Position numbers and translations under genes: made by a program. 64,000 bases of DNA from JAPOXR01 sp965219635 (GTDB lineage Bacteria > Pseudomonadota > Alphaproteobacteria > Rhodobacterales > Rhodobacteraceae): the NCBI GenBank assembly GCA_965219635.1, contig OZ244783.1:930001-994000 (forward strand), written 5' to 3'. The notes under the pieces were generated by a model. The model was not told where the DNA came from, did no database searches, and was given only the letters and a program-made list of their open reading frames with translations. Shown one piece after another: positions 42,267 through 51,591 of the stretch. Numbering within the stretch: position 1 is the first letter of the stretch; every line of letters starts with the position of its first letter.

Positions 42267-43622
42267 CTATTTCAGGTAGTCCAACCAGGGCCGTTGCTCG
42301 TCGATCATATGGTCGACCAGAGCCGGAAGGGTTTTGGCGACGTTGACCACAGGATCCACCAGCAGAGCTTGAATGACAAGGTCCCGGCTGCCTTCCAATA
42401 CTGCGCAGGCCGTCATGTCGTGGATGCCGATCTGGTTTGTCAGCATACCCCTGACACCAGCGGGCAAATCAACCGGAATGCCGTGGAGGCCAGACTTGTT
42501 CACACGGGCCGGCACTTCCACGGCCAACCATTCAGGCAGATTGGCGATGAACCCGGCATTCGGAATGTTCACGGCGGCTTCTTCGTATTCGTTGCCGGTC
42601 AGCATTGCTTCCATGATGGGAACCATGCGTTCGCTGGTTTCCGGCTTGATCACAGGCGTTACCGAGCCAAGAAAATCGCGGTAGTAGTTGAAGAAGTCGA
42701 GAATGCCCCGGTGGTCGGATACTTCGGAGGCCCAGGACAGATACTCACCGAAATGACTGTCGGTTGTAATGGGCAGGACATCAAAACGCTCCAGGATTTC
42801 GCGGAACAGCCATCGGTCCGACCAATCGCGAACCTCATCAATCTCACCTCGCTCGATTTCCATCCAGCCTTCCGTCCTGACTGACTTGCCAGTCCGGCGC
42901 GCGGCAGCGAGGATCTCCGAGTAACCTGGCAGTGTGGCGAAGTAGCCGGGAGCGAGTTTCCGCACATCGGGATAGGCATCCTTCCCGTTGTCGGCATATG
43001 TGATCTCTGCAAGAACCGAGAAGTGGTTGAGCCCCGCGGCACGGTAACGGATGTTCTCCCTCGGCTGCTTGAGCATCGGAGGCAGGTGGCGTTCCAGCGA
43101 AGCGATCTCGTGGCACATTCCCACGAACCGAAGATCAGGAAACTTGCGGTGCACGGTGGTGCAGATGCGGCTCATCGGGTTGGAAAAATTGAATATGGTC
43201 GCATCCGGTGCGTTTTCGGCGACGGCGGCACAGATTTCTAGTATTGGCGGCACTATTCGAAGAGCATGGAACAGTCCGCCTGGTCCGCCGTTCTCACCAT
43301 AAACCTGACGGACCCCGTACTGGAGCGGAATCTTCCAATCCATATCCCAGAGTTTGAAGCGGTCACCCACTTCGATCATTATGACAACGAAGTCGGCCCC
43401 TGCCAAAGCCTGGTTCAGGTCCGACTCTACCCGGATCGAGTGCCTTAAACCGTTGGCTTCGACATATTGCTGTGCAAGCGCCCGGGTCTTCTCGACAGCA
43501 GCAGGATTTATGTCGTTGAAGACGATCTCTGCGTTGGAGAGTTCTTTGCTCTGGAAGACATCGCCCAGTAACTGTGCCCCAAACTGGAGGCTGCCGGCGC
43601 CAACAAGAACCAACTTGACCAT
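42267..43622 (-). CDS. Glycoside hydrolase family 4 alpha-glucosidase/alpha-galactosidase
   Basis: This is a 451-residue GH4 enzyme, a NAD- and manganese-dependent glycosidase that works by oxidation at C3 rather than direct displacement. The dinucleotide site is VLVGAGSLQFG (residues 5-15). NP at 148-149 and the metal-binding CHE at 170-172 (Cys170, His171) and GLNHF at 197-201 are typical of the alpha-glucosidase/galactosidase branch. I start at the ATG at 43622, where the product begins at the Rossmann fold; the upstream open frame has no family similarity. It is the last gene of a sugar-uptake operon and probably cleaves the imported disaccharide inside the cell. Confidence 0.9.
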   Translation of the reverse strand: MVKLVLVGAGSLQFGAQLLGDVFQSKELSNAEIVFNDINPAAVEKTRALAQQYVEANGLRHSIRVESDLNQALAGADFVVIMIEVGDRFKLWDMDWKIPLQYGVRQVYGENGGPGGLFHALRIVPPILEICAAVAENAPDATIFNFSNPMSRICTTVHRKFPDLRFVGMCHEIASLERHLPPMLKQPRENIRYRAAGLNHFSVLAEITYADNGKDAYPDVRKLAPGYFATLPGYSEILAAARRTGKSVRTEGWMEIERGEIDEVRDWSDRWLFREILERFDVLPITTDSHFGEYLSWASEVSDHRGILDFFNYYRDFLGSVTPVIKPETSERMVPIMEAMLTGNEYEEAAVNIPNAGFIANLPEWLAVEVPARVNKSGLHGIPVDLPAGVRGMLTNQIGIHDMTACAVLEGSRDLVIQALLVDPVVNVAKTLPALVDHMIDEQRPWLDYLK

Positions 43623-43671
43623 AATGATCTCTACTCTTTGATGGGATTGATTTGGGAGCTTTGCGGGTCGC

Positions 43672-44676
43672 TTACCGGATCGGTTTGCCCTCGGCGTCAA
43701 AGCGATGGAGTTGACCAGGCTGTGGCGCGAGGCTCAGCTTCGTGCCCCAGGCAATCTGCTGGTTTCCCGGACACCGTACGATCATGGGTTCTTCGGCGCC
43801 AATATCAACAAACACATAAGTGTCGGAGCCGAGAACTTCAGAATGCACGGCTGTGCCTTCCCAGGTGGGATCATTGTCAGTGATGTCGATGTGTTCGGAT
43901 CGAACGCCCAGTGTTGCGCACTCGTATTTGGCGGCAAATTCCCCGGTCAGAAAGTTCATCTTGGGAGAACCGATGAAGCCGGCCACGAATAACGAGTCAG
44001 GACTGTCGTACAATTCCATTGGACTGCCGACCTGCTCGACTATGCCGTCCCGCAAAACGCAGATGCGATCGGCCAGGGTCATTGCTTCCACCTGGTCATG
44101 CGTGACGTAGATCATGGTCACGTCTTCCATGTCCCGGTGCAACTTGGCGATCTCAAGGCGCGTTGCAACTCTTAGCGCTGCATCAAGGTTTGAGAGCGGT
44201 TCATCGAAGAGGAAGACACGGGGGTCGCGTACGATCGCCCTGCCGATTGCGACCCTCTGGCGTTGGCCACCGGACAGTTGCTTTGGCAACCTGTCAAGCA
44301 GATGCTCGATTTGAAGAAGGCGCGCAGCCTCGTCGACCCGTTTTTTGACTTCGCCGGAACCGGCCTTGGCAAGTTTCATGCCGAAAGCCATGTTGTCGAA
44401 GACATTCATGTGCGGGTAGAGCGCGTAGGACTGGAACACCATCGCGATGCCGCGCTTTGACGGGATGACATTATTCACCACATTGCCGTCGAACCGCAGT
44501 TCGCCGCTTGTAATCGACTCAAGTCCGGAAATCAGCCGCAGCAATGTTGATTTGCCGCAACCAGATGGCCCGACAAAGACCATGAATTCACCGCGCTTGA
44601 TGTCGAGGTTGACGCCCTTGATGACTTCAACGTTGCCAAAGGACTTGGTGACATTTTCGAGAGCAATTTCTGCCAT
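43672..44676 (-). CDS. Sugar ABC transporter ATPase, MalK/UgpC family
   Basis: This is a 334-residue ATPase of the MalK/UgpC type with Walker A GPSGCGKSTLLRL, signature LSGGQRQRVAIGRA and Walker B VFLFDEPLSNLDA, followed by a C-terminal regulatory OB-fold extension (about residues 235-334). It energises the two permeases encoded just upstream. The ATG at 44676 begins MAEIALENVTKSFG, the usual start of the family; the upstream open frame overlaps the permease gene in another frame and is discounted. Confidence 0.93.
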   Translation of the reverse strand: MAEIALENVTKSFGNVEVIKGVNLDIKRGEFMVFVGPSGCGKSTLLRLISGLESITSGELRFDGNVVNNVIPSKRGIAMVFQSYALYPHMNVFDNMAFGMKLAKAGSGEVKKRVDEAARLLQIEHLLDRLPKQLSGGQRQRVAIGRAIVRDPRVFLFDEPLSNLDAALRVATRLEIAKLHRDMEDVTMIYVTHDQVEAMTLADRICVLRDGIVEQVGSPMELYDSPDSLFVAGFIGSPKMNFLTGEFAAKYECATLGVRSEHIDITDNDPTWEGTAVHSEVLGSDTYVFVDIGAEEPMIVRCPGNQQIAWGTKLSLAPQPGQLHRFDAEGKPIR

Positions 44677-44693
44677 GCGAGCTTCTCCGCTGT

Positions 44694-45533
44694 TCAGCCC
44701 TTGACCCCGCCGGCAGTCAGTCCGGCAACGATCTTGCGTTGGAAGATGAGCACCAGGATAACGAGGGGAACTGTGACTATGACCGATGCCGCCATGATCG
44801 GTCCCCAGGGTATTTCCTGTTCTGATGCTCCCGACAGGAGCGCAATGGCAACTGGAACCGTTCGCTGGGTTTCCGAGATCGTAAAAGTCAATGCGAACAG
44901 GAATTCGTTCCAGGCTCCGATGAAGGCCAGCAAGCCGGTTGTTACCAGTGCCGGCCAGAGAAGGGGCATGAATACCTTCACTATGATCACCCACGGAGTG
45001 GCGCCGTCAATGATCGCCGCTTCCTCGATTTCAATTGGCAGATCCCGCATGAAGGTTGTCAGAACCCAGACCGTGAAGGGAAGGGTGAAGATCGTGTAGC
45101 TGAGGACCATTGCCCAAGGGGTGTTGTAGATGCCAAGAAACCGGACCAGTTCAAACAGGCCCGCCAAGACAGCGATCTGCGGAAACATCGACACGCCGAG
45201 TATGGTTATCAGCAGCAGGCTCCGTCCGCGAAACCTTACCCTGCTGAGCGCATAGGACGCCGTTACCGCGAGAAACAGGGCCATCAAGACCGTTACACCG
45301 GCAACAAAGACGGAGTTCAGGACGCTGCGCACAAAGTTCCTGCCGGTCATCACCGTGACGTAGTTCTGGAAGGAGAAGTCCACGGGGAAATAGTTGATGC
45401 GGAATATGGCTGTCCCTGACTTCAGCGAGGTCAGGATTGCGTAGTAGAAGGGAAAGACCGACACGACGACGATGACCACCACCAGCGAATAGAACGCAAT
45501 CAGCTTGATCCAGTCGGCCGTGGTGCGCGTCAT
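44694..45533 (-). CDS. Sugar ABC transporter permease, MalG type
   Basis: This is a 279-residue permease with six predicted membrane segments. The EAA loop that contacts the ATPase is EEAAIIDGATPWVIIVKVFMP at about residues 188-208 (key residues Glu-Glu-Ala-Ala and Asp-Gly). Its ATG overlaps the preceding permease stop by four bases. The size and C-terminal VAGLTAGGVKG ending are typical of MalG-like subunits. Confidence 0.93.
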   Translation of the reverse strand: MTRTTADWIKLIAFYSLVVVIVVVSVFPFYYAILTSLKSGTAIFRINYFPVDFSFQNYVTVMTGRNFVRSVLNSVFVAGVTVLMALFLAVTASYALSRVRFRGRSLLLITILGVSMFPQIAVLAGLFELVRFLGIYNTPWAMVLSYTIFTLPFTVWVLTTFMRDLPIEIEEAAIIDGATPWVIIVKVFMPLLWPALVTTGLLAFIGAWNEFLFALTFTISETQRTVPVAIALLSGASEQEIPWGPIMAASVIVTVPLVILVLIFQRKIVAGLTAGGVKG

Positions 45534-46495
45534 CGGTTCGAGCCTCCGAGATCAACGCGCCCGATCCAGATGTACAGAACTACGAATATGGCAATAATGG
45601 CGAAGAGGAGGGTTGACTGCGCCGAGCCGTAGGCAAACTTGTCGAAGTCGATCAGGTTCTCCCGGCTGATCACCGACATGGTTTTTGTCGCCTTGGAGTT
45701 GGGCGTAAGAACATAGATGAGATCGAAAATCCTAAGTGCGTCAAGCATCCGGAAAATGACTGCAACCATGAGGGCAGGGCGCACCAGAGGCAGAGTGATC
45801 TTCCAGAACACCTTGATCGGATGGACACCGTCAATACGAGCGGCCTCGTAGATGTCCCGGGGGATCATCTGCAGACCGGCAAGGCATAGCAATGCCATGA
45901 ACGGTGTGGTCTTCCATACATCGACAATCAGGACGGCGGTCATTGCTGTGTCGATCGATGCGGTCCAGGCAATTCCGCGATCAATGAAACCCAGCCGGAT
46001 CAGAATATCATTCAGTATGCCGAACTGATCATTGAGCATCCAGGCCCACATCTTGGCCGAGACGATTGTCGGGATCGCCCAGGGGATCAGGATTGCTGCA
46101 CGAACCAGGCCGCGGCCCTTGAATTCGGCATTGAGAACCAGGGCGATCATAAGCCCCAATACGGTTTCGAACAGTACGGAAATCACGGAAAACCGAACGG
46201 TGTTCCATACGGCGTTCCACCAGGCAGGGTCGGCCAGCGTGCCTCGCCAGATTACACGGCCTGAACTGAGTTCCCGGCGTTGCAGATAGTTGTCGAAGCC
46301 GATCCACTCTCCGCCATAGAGATTGGTCAGGGAAGTGTTGGTGAAAGAGAAATAGATGGTTCTCAAGAGTGGCCAGGCAGCTACAAAGAACAGTGCCAGG
46401 ATCATGGGAACCAGGAAGGCGTATGCTGCCCGGCGCCGCTGGGCTTCCAGGCTCAGCTCATTTCCGGCCTGTTGCGGGGCTGATGCATACGTCAT
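45530..46495 (-). CDS. Sugar ABC transporter permease, MalF type
   Basis: This is a 321-residue permease with six main membrane segments after a polar 25-residue N-terminus. The EAA loop is YEAARIDGVHPIKVFWKITLP at about residues 215-235. The N-terminal PMILALFFVAAWPLLRTIYFSF and SFTNTSL are typical of MalF/UgpA-type subunits. A hairpin separates it from the binding-protein gene upstream, and it is coupled to the MalG-type gene downstream. Confidence 0.92.
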   Translation of the reverse strand: MTYASAPQQAGNELSLEAQRRRAAYAFLVPMILALFFVAAWPLLRTIYFSFTNTSLTNLYGGEWIGFDNYLQRRELSSGRVIWRGTLADPAWWNAVWNTVRFSVISVLFETVLGLMIALVLNAEFKGRGLVRAAILIPWAIPTIVSAKMWAWMLNDQFGILNDILIRLGFIDRGIAWTASIDTAMTAVLIVDVWKTTPFMALLCLAGLQMIPRDIYEAARIDGVHPIKVFWKITLPLVRPALMVAVIFRMLDALRIFDLIYVLTPNSKATKTMSVISRENLIDFDKFAYGSAQSTLLFAIIAIFVVLYIWIGRVDLGGSNR

Positions 46496-46540
46496 TTGTG
46501 AAAGCCATCTTGTTCAGTAGGCTCGGCGCTTGGCCGTAGA

Positions 46541-46562
46541 GCCGGGCGGTTTCCCGCCCGGC
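46541..46562 (-). terminator. Hairpin after the sugar-binding-protein gene
   Basis: GCCGGGCGG (46541-46549) and CCGCCCGGC (46554-46562) form a perfect nine-base stem with a four-base loop, in the gap between the binding-protein gene and the first permease gene. Such stems often lower downstream expression or protect the upstream message so that the binding protein is made in excess. It has no T-run. Confidence 0.6.
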
Positions 46563-46590
46563 GGAGTTTCTTGATGGTCTGGGTCAAGGG

Positions 46591-47871
46591 CTACCAGCCC
46601 GATCCTTTCAATTCCTCAAGTTCGAATTCGAGGAGTTCCAGGTTTTCCGCTGCGCTGCCATCACCCGAGAGGGTGTTGTGCACGGCTGACCAGAACTTGG
46701 CCGAAACCTCGTTGTACTTCACCTTGGTTGGCGCCGAGGGACGCGGTACGGCTTGCAGGAAGACATCCTTCCACAGCGGAATGATCGGCTGTTCGCGGGC
46801 CACATCGGCATCATCATAGAGAGAGATGATCGTAGGAAGGTTGGACGCAACCAGGGTCCGTGTCTTCTGGGCCTCCGGTCCGGCCAGGTACCTGGCCAGC
46901 GAAATTGCCGCTTCCTGGTTCTCCGAATACTTGGAGACAGCGACGTTCCAGCCGCCAAGTGTAGCGGCAGAGGTGTCATGGCCTCCCCCGGTCGGAAGCG
47001 TGGTCACGTCGAACAGTCCCTTGACCGGCGAGTCTTCACTGTTGCCGAGCGAGTAGGCATAGGGCCAATTGCGCATGAACACGGCGTTGCCTGTCTGCCA
47101 TACACCGCGGGCCTCTTCCTCTTGATAGGCAAGAACGCCCGGAGGAGAGATTGTGCCCGGCCATGTCGAGGCCAGTTCAAGCGCTGCAATCGCGTTTGCG
47201 TTGTTGATTGAAATCGTGCCGTCGGGTTCAACAATCTGGCCACCGCCAAATGACTTGACCCATTCGAGGGCATCGCAGGTCAGTCCTTCGTAGGCATTGC
47301 CCTGCCAGACGAAGCCCCACATGTCATTATTGCCTTCGGCGCGCTCGGCATCCTGAACTATCTGAGCGACTTCCGTAAGCTGTTCCCAAGTTGTGGGAAC
47401 GGGCTGGCCATGCTTGTCGAGCAAATCCTTGCGATAATATAGCGCCGGCGCGTCGGTGAAAATCGGCAAGGCAACGAGCCTGTCGTTCACCGTCTGGGAT
47501 TCGATGATTGACGGAAAGTGAAGCGGAATGAGATCGCTGGCGTGTTCTGTCAGATCGATGAACTGTTCGGCGAGTTGCGGCGCCCAGATAACGTCCGTCT
47601 GGTAGAGGTCGATATCGGAATTGCCAGCTGCCAGCCACAGCCTGTACTGACCGAACTGGTCAGTCGTAGACGCCGGCATGGGCACCAGTGAAACCGTATG
47701 GCCGGTCGCTTGTTCCCATGGTTCAACCAGAGTCCTGAACACCTCCACGGCGTTGCCCACGGCTCCGGACACGTATTTCAGATCGGCTGCGGTTGTCGTT
47801 GTTCCTACCGCTGCCAATGCCGCTGCAACCACCCCGCAACGGACGGCAGCACCGGAAATGACCTTTGACAT
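46591..47871 (-). CDS. Sugar ABC transporter periplasmic binding protein, trehalose/maltose type
   Basis: This is a 426-residue extracytoplasmic binding protein with a signal peptide (ISGAAVRCGVVAAALAAVGT, cleavage near TTTAADLK). The block DIDLYQTDVIWAPQLAEQFIDL at about residues 87-108 resembles the ThuE/LpqY group that binds trehalose and related alpha-glucosides, read by its key residues Asp, Tyr-Gln and Trp-Ala-Pro. The second of two adjacent ATGs is chosen because AGGAG lies seven bases upstream. It is the first gene of the five-gene operon, behind a promoter that overlaps a perfect palindrome. With a GH4 enzyme downstream, alpha-linked disaccharides are the likely cargo. Confidence 0.9.
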   Translation of the reverse strand: MSKVISGAAVRCGVVAAALAAVGTTTTAADLKYVSGAVGNAVEVFRTLVEPWEQATGHTVSLVPMPASTTDQFGQYRLWLAAGNSDIDLYQTDVIWAPQLAEQFIDLTEHASDLIPLHFPSIIESQTVNDRLVALPIFTDAPALYYRKDLLDKHGQPVPTTWEQLTEVAQIVQDAERAEGNNDMWGFVWQGNAYEGLTCDALEWVKSFGGGQIVEPDGTISINNANAIAALELASTWPGTISPPGVLAYQEEEARGVWQTGNAVFMRNWPYAYSLGNSEDSPVKGLFDVTTLPTGGGHDTSAATLGGWNVAVSKYSENQEAAISLARYLAGPEAQKTRTLVASNLPTIISLYDDADVAREQPIIPLWKDVFLQAVPRPSAPTKVKYNEVSAKFWSAVHNTLSGDGSAAENLELLEFELEELKGSGW

Positions 47872-47894
47872 CATTTTTCTCCTTTATGCGCAGC

Positions 47895-47920
47895 GACGGC
47901 CGAATCAATTTCGGACCGTC
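47895..47920 (-). promoter_or_regulatory. Leader hairpin of the sugar operon
   Basis: GACGGCCGAA (47895-47904) pairs with TTCGG-A-CCGTC (47910-47920) to make a ten-base stem with a single bulged A and a five-base loop. It sits in the 5' leader between the -10 box and the ribosome-binding site and could stabilise the message or mask translation. Confidence 0.4.
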
Positions 47921-47929
47921 GTCGCTCCG

Positions 47930-47958
47930 AGTATCGCACGTTCATGACAATATGACAA
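47930..47958 (-). promoter_or_regulatory. Promoter of the sugar-uptake operon
   Basis: Read on the minus strand, a TTGTCA box (47958-47953) and a GATACT box (47935-47930) are spaced by exactly 17 bases and lie about 60-85 bases before the binding-protein start codon. Both boxes match at four to five of six positions. The -35 box lies wholly inside a perfect palindrome, which suggests repression by blocking RNA polymerase. Confidence 0.6.
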
Positions 47959-47968
47959 CATTGTCATA
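47944..47968. promoter_or_regulatory. Operator-like palindrome with an extra half-site
   Basis: TATGACAA (47951-47958), a CA spacer and TTGTCATA (47961-47968) form a perfect 18-base inverted repeat. A further direct half-site, ATGACAA, lies at 47944-47950. It covers the -35 region of the sugar operon promoter. It is a good candidate site for a sugar-responsive repressor, but no such regulator gene is in the window. Confidence 0.6.
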
Positions 47969-48405
47969 ACTAAATTCCGCAGGTTACGGGTTACTTGGTT
48001 CGCCGTTCGTATAGGGCCATTAGCGGCAACTATAGTACACAAACCTCCAAGAACTCAAGCAGAAAAACCTGATTGGGCATCAAACTCATGAATGCGACCA
48101 GAACTTCAGCACATGCTCCCATTCAAGCTCGCATTGAATCCCTACGCGGAACACAAGAACGGTCATGGCAGGGTATTGAGACTATTAGGGAAGGCACCGA
48201 AATCTCTCGCTCGTCCAGTGGTTACAGGTGCCCTTCTTGACGATCACGAAACAGCCACACCGTGAAGTGAGTGAGCGCCAAAATATTCGAAGACTGATGG
48301 GCGGCATGGAACAAGCGAACCCGTTCTGGAAGGTCATACGGCAATTTGAACTGGAGAATTGTCGACCGTGTCAGTGCCATGATTGGGCAACCGCATTCTT
48401 CGTCT
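47969..48405. other. Gene-poor, A/T-richer stretch
   Basis: This 437-base region has visibly more A and T than its surroundings and no gene I can support. A plus-strand frame at 48228-48491 (87 codons) has no motif and overlaps the end of the opposing nuclease-like gene. Confidence 0.4.
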
Positions 48406-48807
48406 TCAGGGGTCTTGGATTACTGCACCATCACTCTCTACGAAGAATACAGTCACATCCAATGTGTGTAGTGCGGCCCTTACTTGCTTGATCAGTTTCA
48501 AGTGTTTGTCCGTTGCCGGCAGAGCGACTCCAGCACGGTAGCGGCCGTCGCTAACGACCGATGCTGCACGAAATACGGCACGCGACACATGACTGCGTTT
48601 TTGGCTATCACTAAACTCATTCCCGTATCTATTGGTACCAGACTTGCTTGATGTCTGCCCCTTTGCCTCGATTGCGATTGTTGTCCCGTCCTTTGATGCC
48701 AAGATGTCATGGCCGTGTTCGCTGGTGTTGCTCGTACTTTGAATATGCCAGCCATTGTCACGAAGGTGACTCGCTACGGCATCCACTACGTCGTTTTCTG
48801 TCAGCAT
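48406..48807 (-). CDS. Small PD-(D/E)xK nuclease-fold protein
   Basis: This is a 133-residue protein with the restriction-endonuclease-like core: a helix (ENDVVDAVASHLRDNGW), then SEHGHDILASKDGTTIAIEAKGQ, which supplies Asp34, Glu47 and Lys49, the PD-(D/E)xK triad. It is very short and has no DNA-recognition domain, so it could be a stand-alone resolvase- or Mrr-like nuclease, a restriction remnant, or a domain of a larger system lost here. The ATG at 48807 has CGAGG six bases upstream; a GTG eight codons earlier lacks a proper site. It stands alone in an A/T-richer stretch, which suggests acquisition by transfer. Confidence 0.65.
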   Translation of the reverse strand: MLTENDVVDAVASHLRDNGWHIQSTSNTSEHGHDILASKDGTTIAIEAKGQTSSKSGTNRYGNEFSDSQKRSHVSRAVFRAASVVSDGRYRAGVALPATDKHLKLIKQVRAALHTLDVTVFFVESDGAVIQDP

Positions 48808-49056
48808 CTTTTGCCTCGTTGTGATGAGCACTTCCTTAGCCTTCGGTCCAACCGGTCAGTTGGGCAGAATTGCCGCAAGGTAAGGACCTGACTTGCTAAG
48901 GATTACGATCAGTTTCTGAACTTTAGGCCCATTCCCATGACTTGTCCAAGTCTTTGGATGGCTGTGGAACCGTGTACAGAAGCGTTTCGTTCGGTTGCAT
49001 AATGGCAAGACGGCCGACGGCCCGTTCAATCCCGGCGCGATGGTCGCAGAAGCTCC

Positions 49057-51591
49057 TCAATCCCGGGATCTCAAGACCCGAGAAGGCGATGCTCCCAGCG
49101 GACCAAGAGCGAAAAACAAGCCGGCTACAAGGGAGATCGCAGCGCCTCCTGCGACAATCAGCATTGCAGACAAAGGCTCGAACGCGAAATCGAACTCCAT
49201 GACAAACTTTATCACGGCCCAGCCAGCAATCCCTCCGGCAACAATCGCAAATGCTCCCGCAGCGGCGCCGAGAAGGGCAGAGCGCAAGGCAAGATAGCCG
49301 AGTATCCTTGCACGGACTGCGCCCAGCGTCTTCAGTACCGCAGAGTCGTAGGTGCGCAGGCGCTCGCCAGCGGCGGCCGTACCGATCAAGACGACGAAAC
49401 CGGTCAGAAGGGTGACGCCTGATCCATATGAAATCGCAGCAGCCAGATTGCCCAGAACTTCAGCCACCCGTGCGATCGCCTCCTTCACCGATATGAGTGT
49501 TACGTTCGGCATTTCCCGGCCAAGCGTCCGGTAGATTTCGGTTTCCGCAGCCTCTGTGGAATACACGGTTGCGATGTGGGTGTGAGGTGCGCCGCTGAGA
49601 GCCGACGGGTTCATCGACATCAGGAACCCGATACCTCCGCTGCCGAAATCAACAACGCGAAAGCTGGAGACAGTCGCAGTCACGTCGCGACCAAGGATAT
49701 TGACGGTGAGTTCATCACCCAGATCCAGTCCCAGTTCTACGCCTTCCTCTTCGGCGAAGCTGACCAGGGGAGGCCCCGAATAGTCTTCGGGCCACCATTC
49801 GCCCCGGGTTACGACCGTATCCTCCGGTTTGGCACTCGAATAAGTGACACCCCGATCGCCCCGGAGCGACCAATGCTCACCGGCAACCTCGGTTGCAGGC
49901 CTTCCATTGATTCTGGTGATGACGCCCCGAAGCATTGGGGCTGTCTCGACGTCGGAAACCCCATCCTGGTTTTGTGTCACGTCAAGAAAACGCCCAAGCT
50001 GAGCGTCCTGTATGTCCAAGGCAAAGAAAGCGGGAGCAACCTCAGGAAGGTCATTCCGGATTGCATTGTTCAGGTTGACCGATACCTGGCCGATTGTTGC
50101 CAGAACGGTCAGCCCCAATCCAAGCGACAGCACAACTGGCACTGCGTCGCTTCTCGGGCCCCCGATCGAACCGGCGGCTATACGCAAGACCGCCCGGCCG
50201 CGCAGAACAGGCATTCGGGAAAGGCGGTGGAGCAATATCCTGAGCAGCACCGCTGCAAGTGACAGCACCAGAAGCGACACCACAATTCCGGCTGCCGTCC
50301 ATGCAGTCAGCCTGAAGGTTCCGGTAAACAGGATTGCTGCTCCGACCAATGCTGCTGCAAGCACAACGACAGCGGCGATGAATCCTGGCGCGGGCAAACG
50401 GCCGTCACTGGCGGTGCCGCCCCTGAACAGGGCCGCAGCGCTGATCTCCCGGGTGCGCGCAAGGGACCATAGCGAAAACACCAGGCCCGTGAGAACACCG
50501 TAGGTGGCTGCCTCAAGCAGTGGCCGCGCATAGATCGCAGTGACCACCGGAACTGGCAGGAGTTCAGTAATGAAGGAGGCAAAGGCAAGAGGTAGCGCGA
50601 CACCAGCAACGATGCCGATCGCGACTCCGAGCAAGATCATGAACCCGATCAGCATGAGATATGAGGCAAGTACCGTGTTCCGCTGGGCACCCAGCGTTTT
50701 CAGGGTAGCGATAGTTGCGGTCTTCTTTTCGAGGAACACCCTTACGGCTGAAGAAACGCCGATCCCGCCGACTGTGAGGCCCGCCAGCCCCACGAGAACC
50801 AGAAAGGCGCCGACTCGCTCGACAAACCTGCGAATTCCAGGATTGCCGTCGCGGCTGTCCCGCCATTGCAGTCCCCTGTCTGCAAACTGCTCCTTGGCTT
50901 CGGTTGAGAGTTGCTCAATGTCCGTGCCCTCCGCCAATCGCAGGCGGTATTGGGAGGTGAACAAGGAGCCGGTCCCGAGAAGGCCGGATCCCGAAAGGTC
51001 TTCGGAAAGAACAATGGACTTCGGCCCCGGAAGCGGGCCCGAAACGGCTGCATCCGGTTCCCGTTCGATAAGGGCAGAGAGGCGGAAGCGGACTGTTCCG
51101 AGCTGGAATTCATCGCCGACTTCGATGCCGAGCCGTTCTGCGAGTGAAGGTGCAACGACGGCGCCGGGAAGTCCCTGTTCTCCTTCCAGCGCCTCATGCA
51201 GTTGCATCGGTGGATCGAGCTGAACTTCGCCATAGAGAGGATAATTGCTGTCGATGGCCTTGATTTGCGTCAAGGACCGTACAGGTTCATTTCCATCGTC
51301 AACCGTTGCCATCGACCGGAAATCGATCACTTCGGACAACTGTTCGGCGTTGCCATTCATCCAGAGCAATTCGGCCTCGTCGGCGCGGCGGTAGCTAAAT
51401 TGAATCTCGGCATCGCCACCCAAAAGAGCGGCGCCTTCTTGCCGGAGGCCCTCAACGATACTTGATCTGACAGATCCGATGGCAGCGACAGAAGCAACTC
51501 CGAGTGAGAGGCAGGCGACAAACACCTTGAATCCACTCATTCCACCGCGCAATTCGCGGGCAAATATTCTGGTTGCGGCACGCAGTTGCAT
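49057..51591 (-). CDS. FtsX-family ABC exporter permease (YbbP type)
   Basis: This is an 844-residue membrane protein of the YbbP/FtsX family. An N-terminal membrane helix (GFKVFVACLSLGVASVAAIG) is followed by a large periplasmic domain, then two blocks of FtsX-type membrane segments, one around residues 255-370 and one at the C-terminus (TLLTGFVVLIGTAAAG to the end). The family is associated with export or membrane-associated release of envelope components and is conserved next to a TesA-type esterase. The ATG overlaps the stop of the ATPase gene by one base. The substrate is unknown. Confidence 0.87.
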   Translation of the reverse strand: MQLRAATRIFARELRGGMSGFKVFVACLSLGVASVAAIGSVRSSIVEGLRQEGAALLGGDAEIQFSYRRADEAELLWMNGNAEQLSEVIDFRSMATVDDGNEPVRSLTQIKAIDSNYPLYGEVQLDPPMQLHEALEGEQGLPGAVVAPSLAERLGIEVGDEFQLGTVRFRLSALIEREPDAAVSGPLPGPKSIVLSEDLSGSGLLGTGSLFTSQYRLRLAEGTDIEQLSTEAKEQFADRGLQWRDSRDGNPGIRRFVERVGAFLVLVGLAGLTVGGIGVSSAVRVFLEKKTATIATLKTLGAQRNTVLASYLMLIGFMILLGVAIGIVAGVALPLAFASFITELLPVPVVTAIYARPLLEAATYGVLTGLVFSLWSLARTREISAAALFRGGTASDGRLPAPGFIAAVVVLAAALVGAAILFTGTFRLTAWTAAGIVVSLLVLSLAAVLLRILLHRLSRMPVLRGRAVLRIAAGSIGGPRSDAVPVVLSLGLGLTVLATIGQVSVNLNNAIRNDLPEVAPAFFALDIQDAQLGRFLDVTQNQDGVSDVETAPMLRGVITRINGRPATEVAGEHWSLRGDRGVTYSSAKPEDTVVTRGEWWPEDYSGPPLVSFAEEEGVELGLDLGDELTVNILGRDVTATVSSFRVVDFGSGGIGFLMSMNPSALSGAPHTHIATVYSTEAAETEIYRTLGREMPNVTLISVKEAIARVAEVLGNLAAAISYGSGVTLLTGFVVLIGTAAAGERLRTYDSAVLKTLGAVRARILGYLALRSALLGAAAGAFAIVAGGIAGWAVIKFVMEFDFAFEPLSAMLIVAGGAAISLVAGLFFALGPLGASPSRVLRSRD

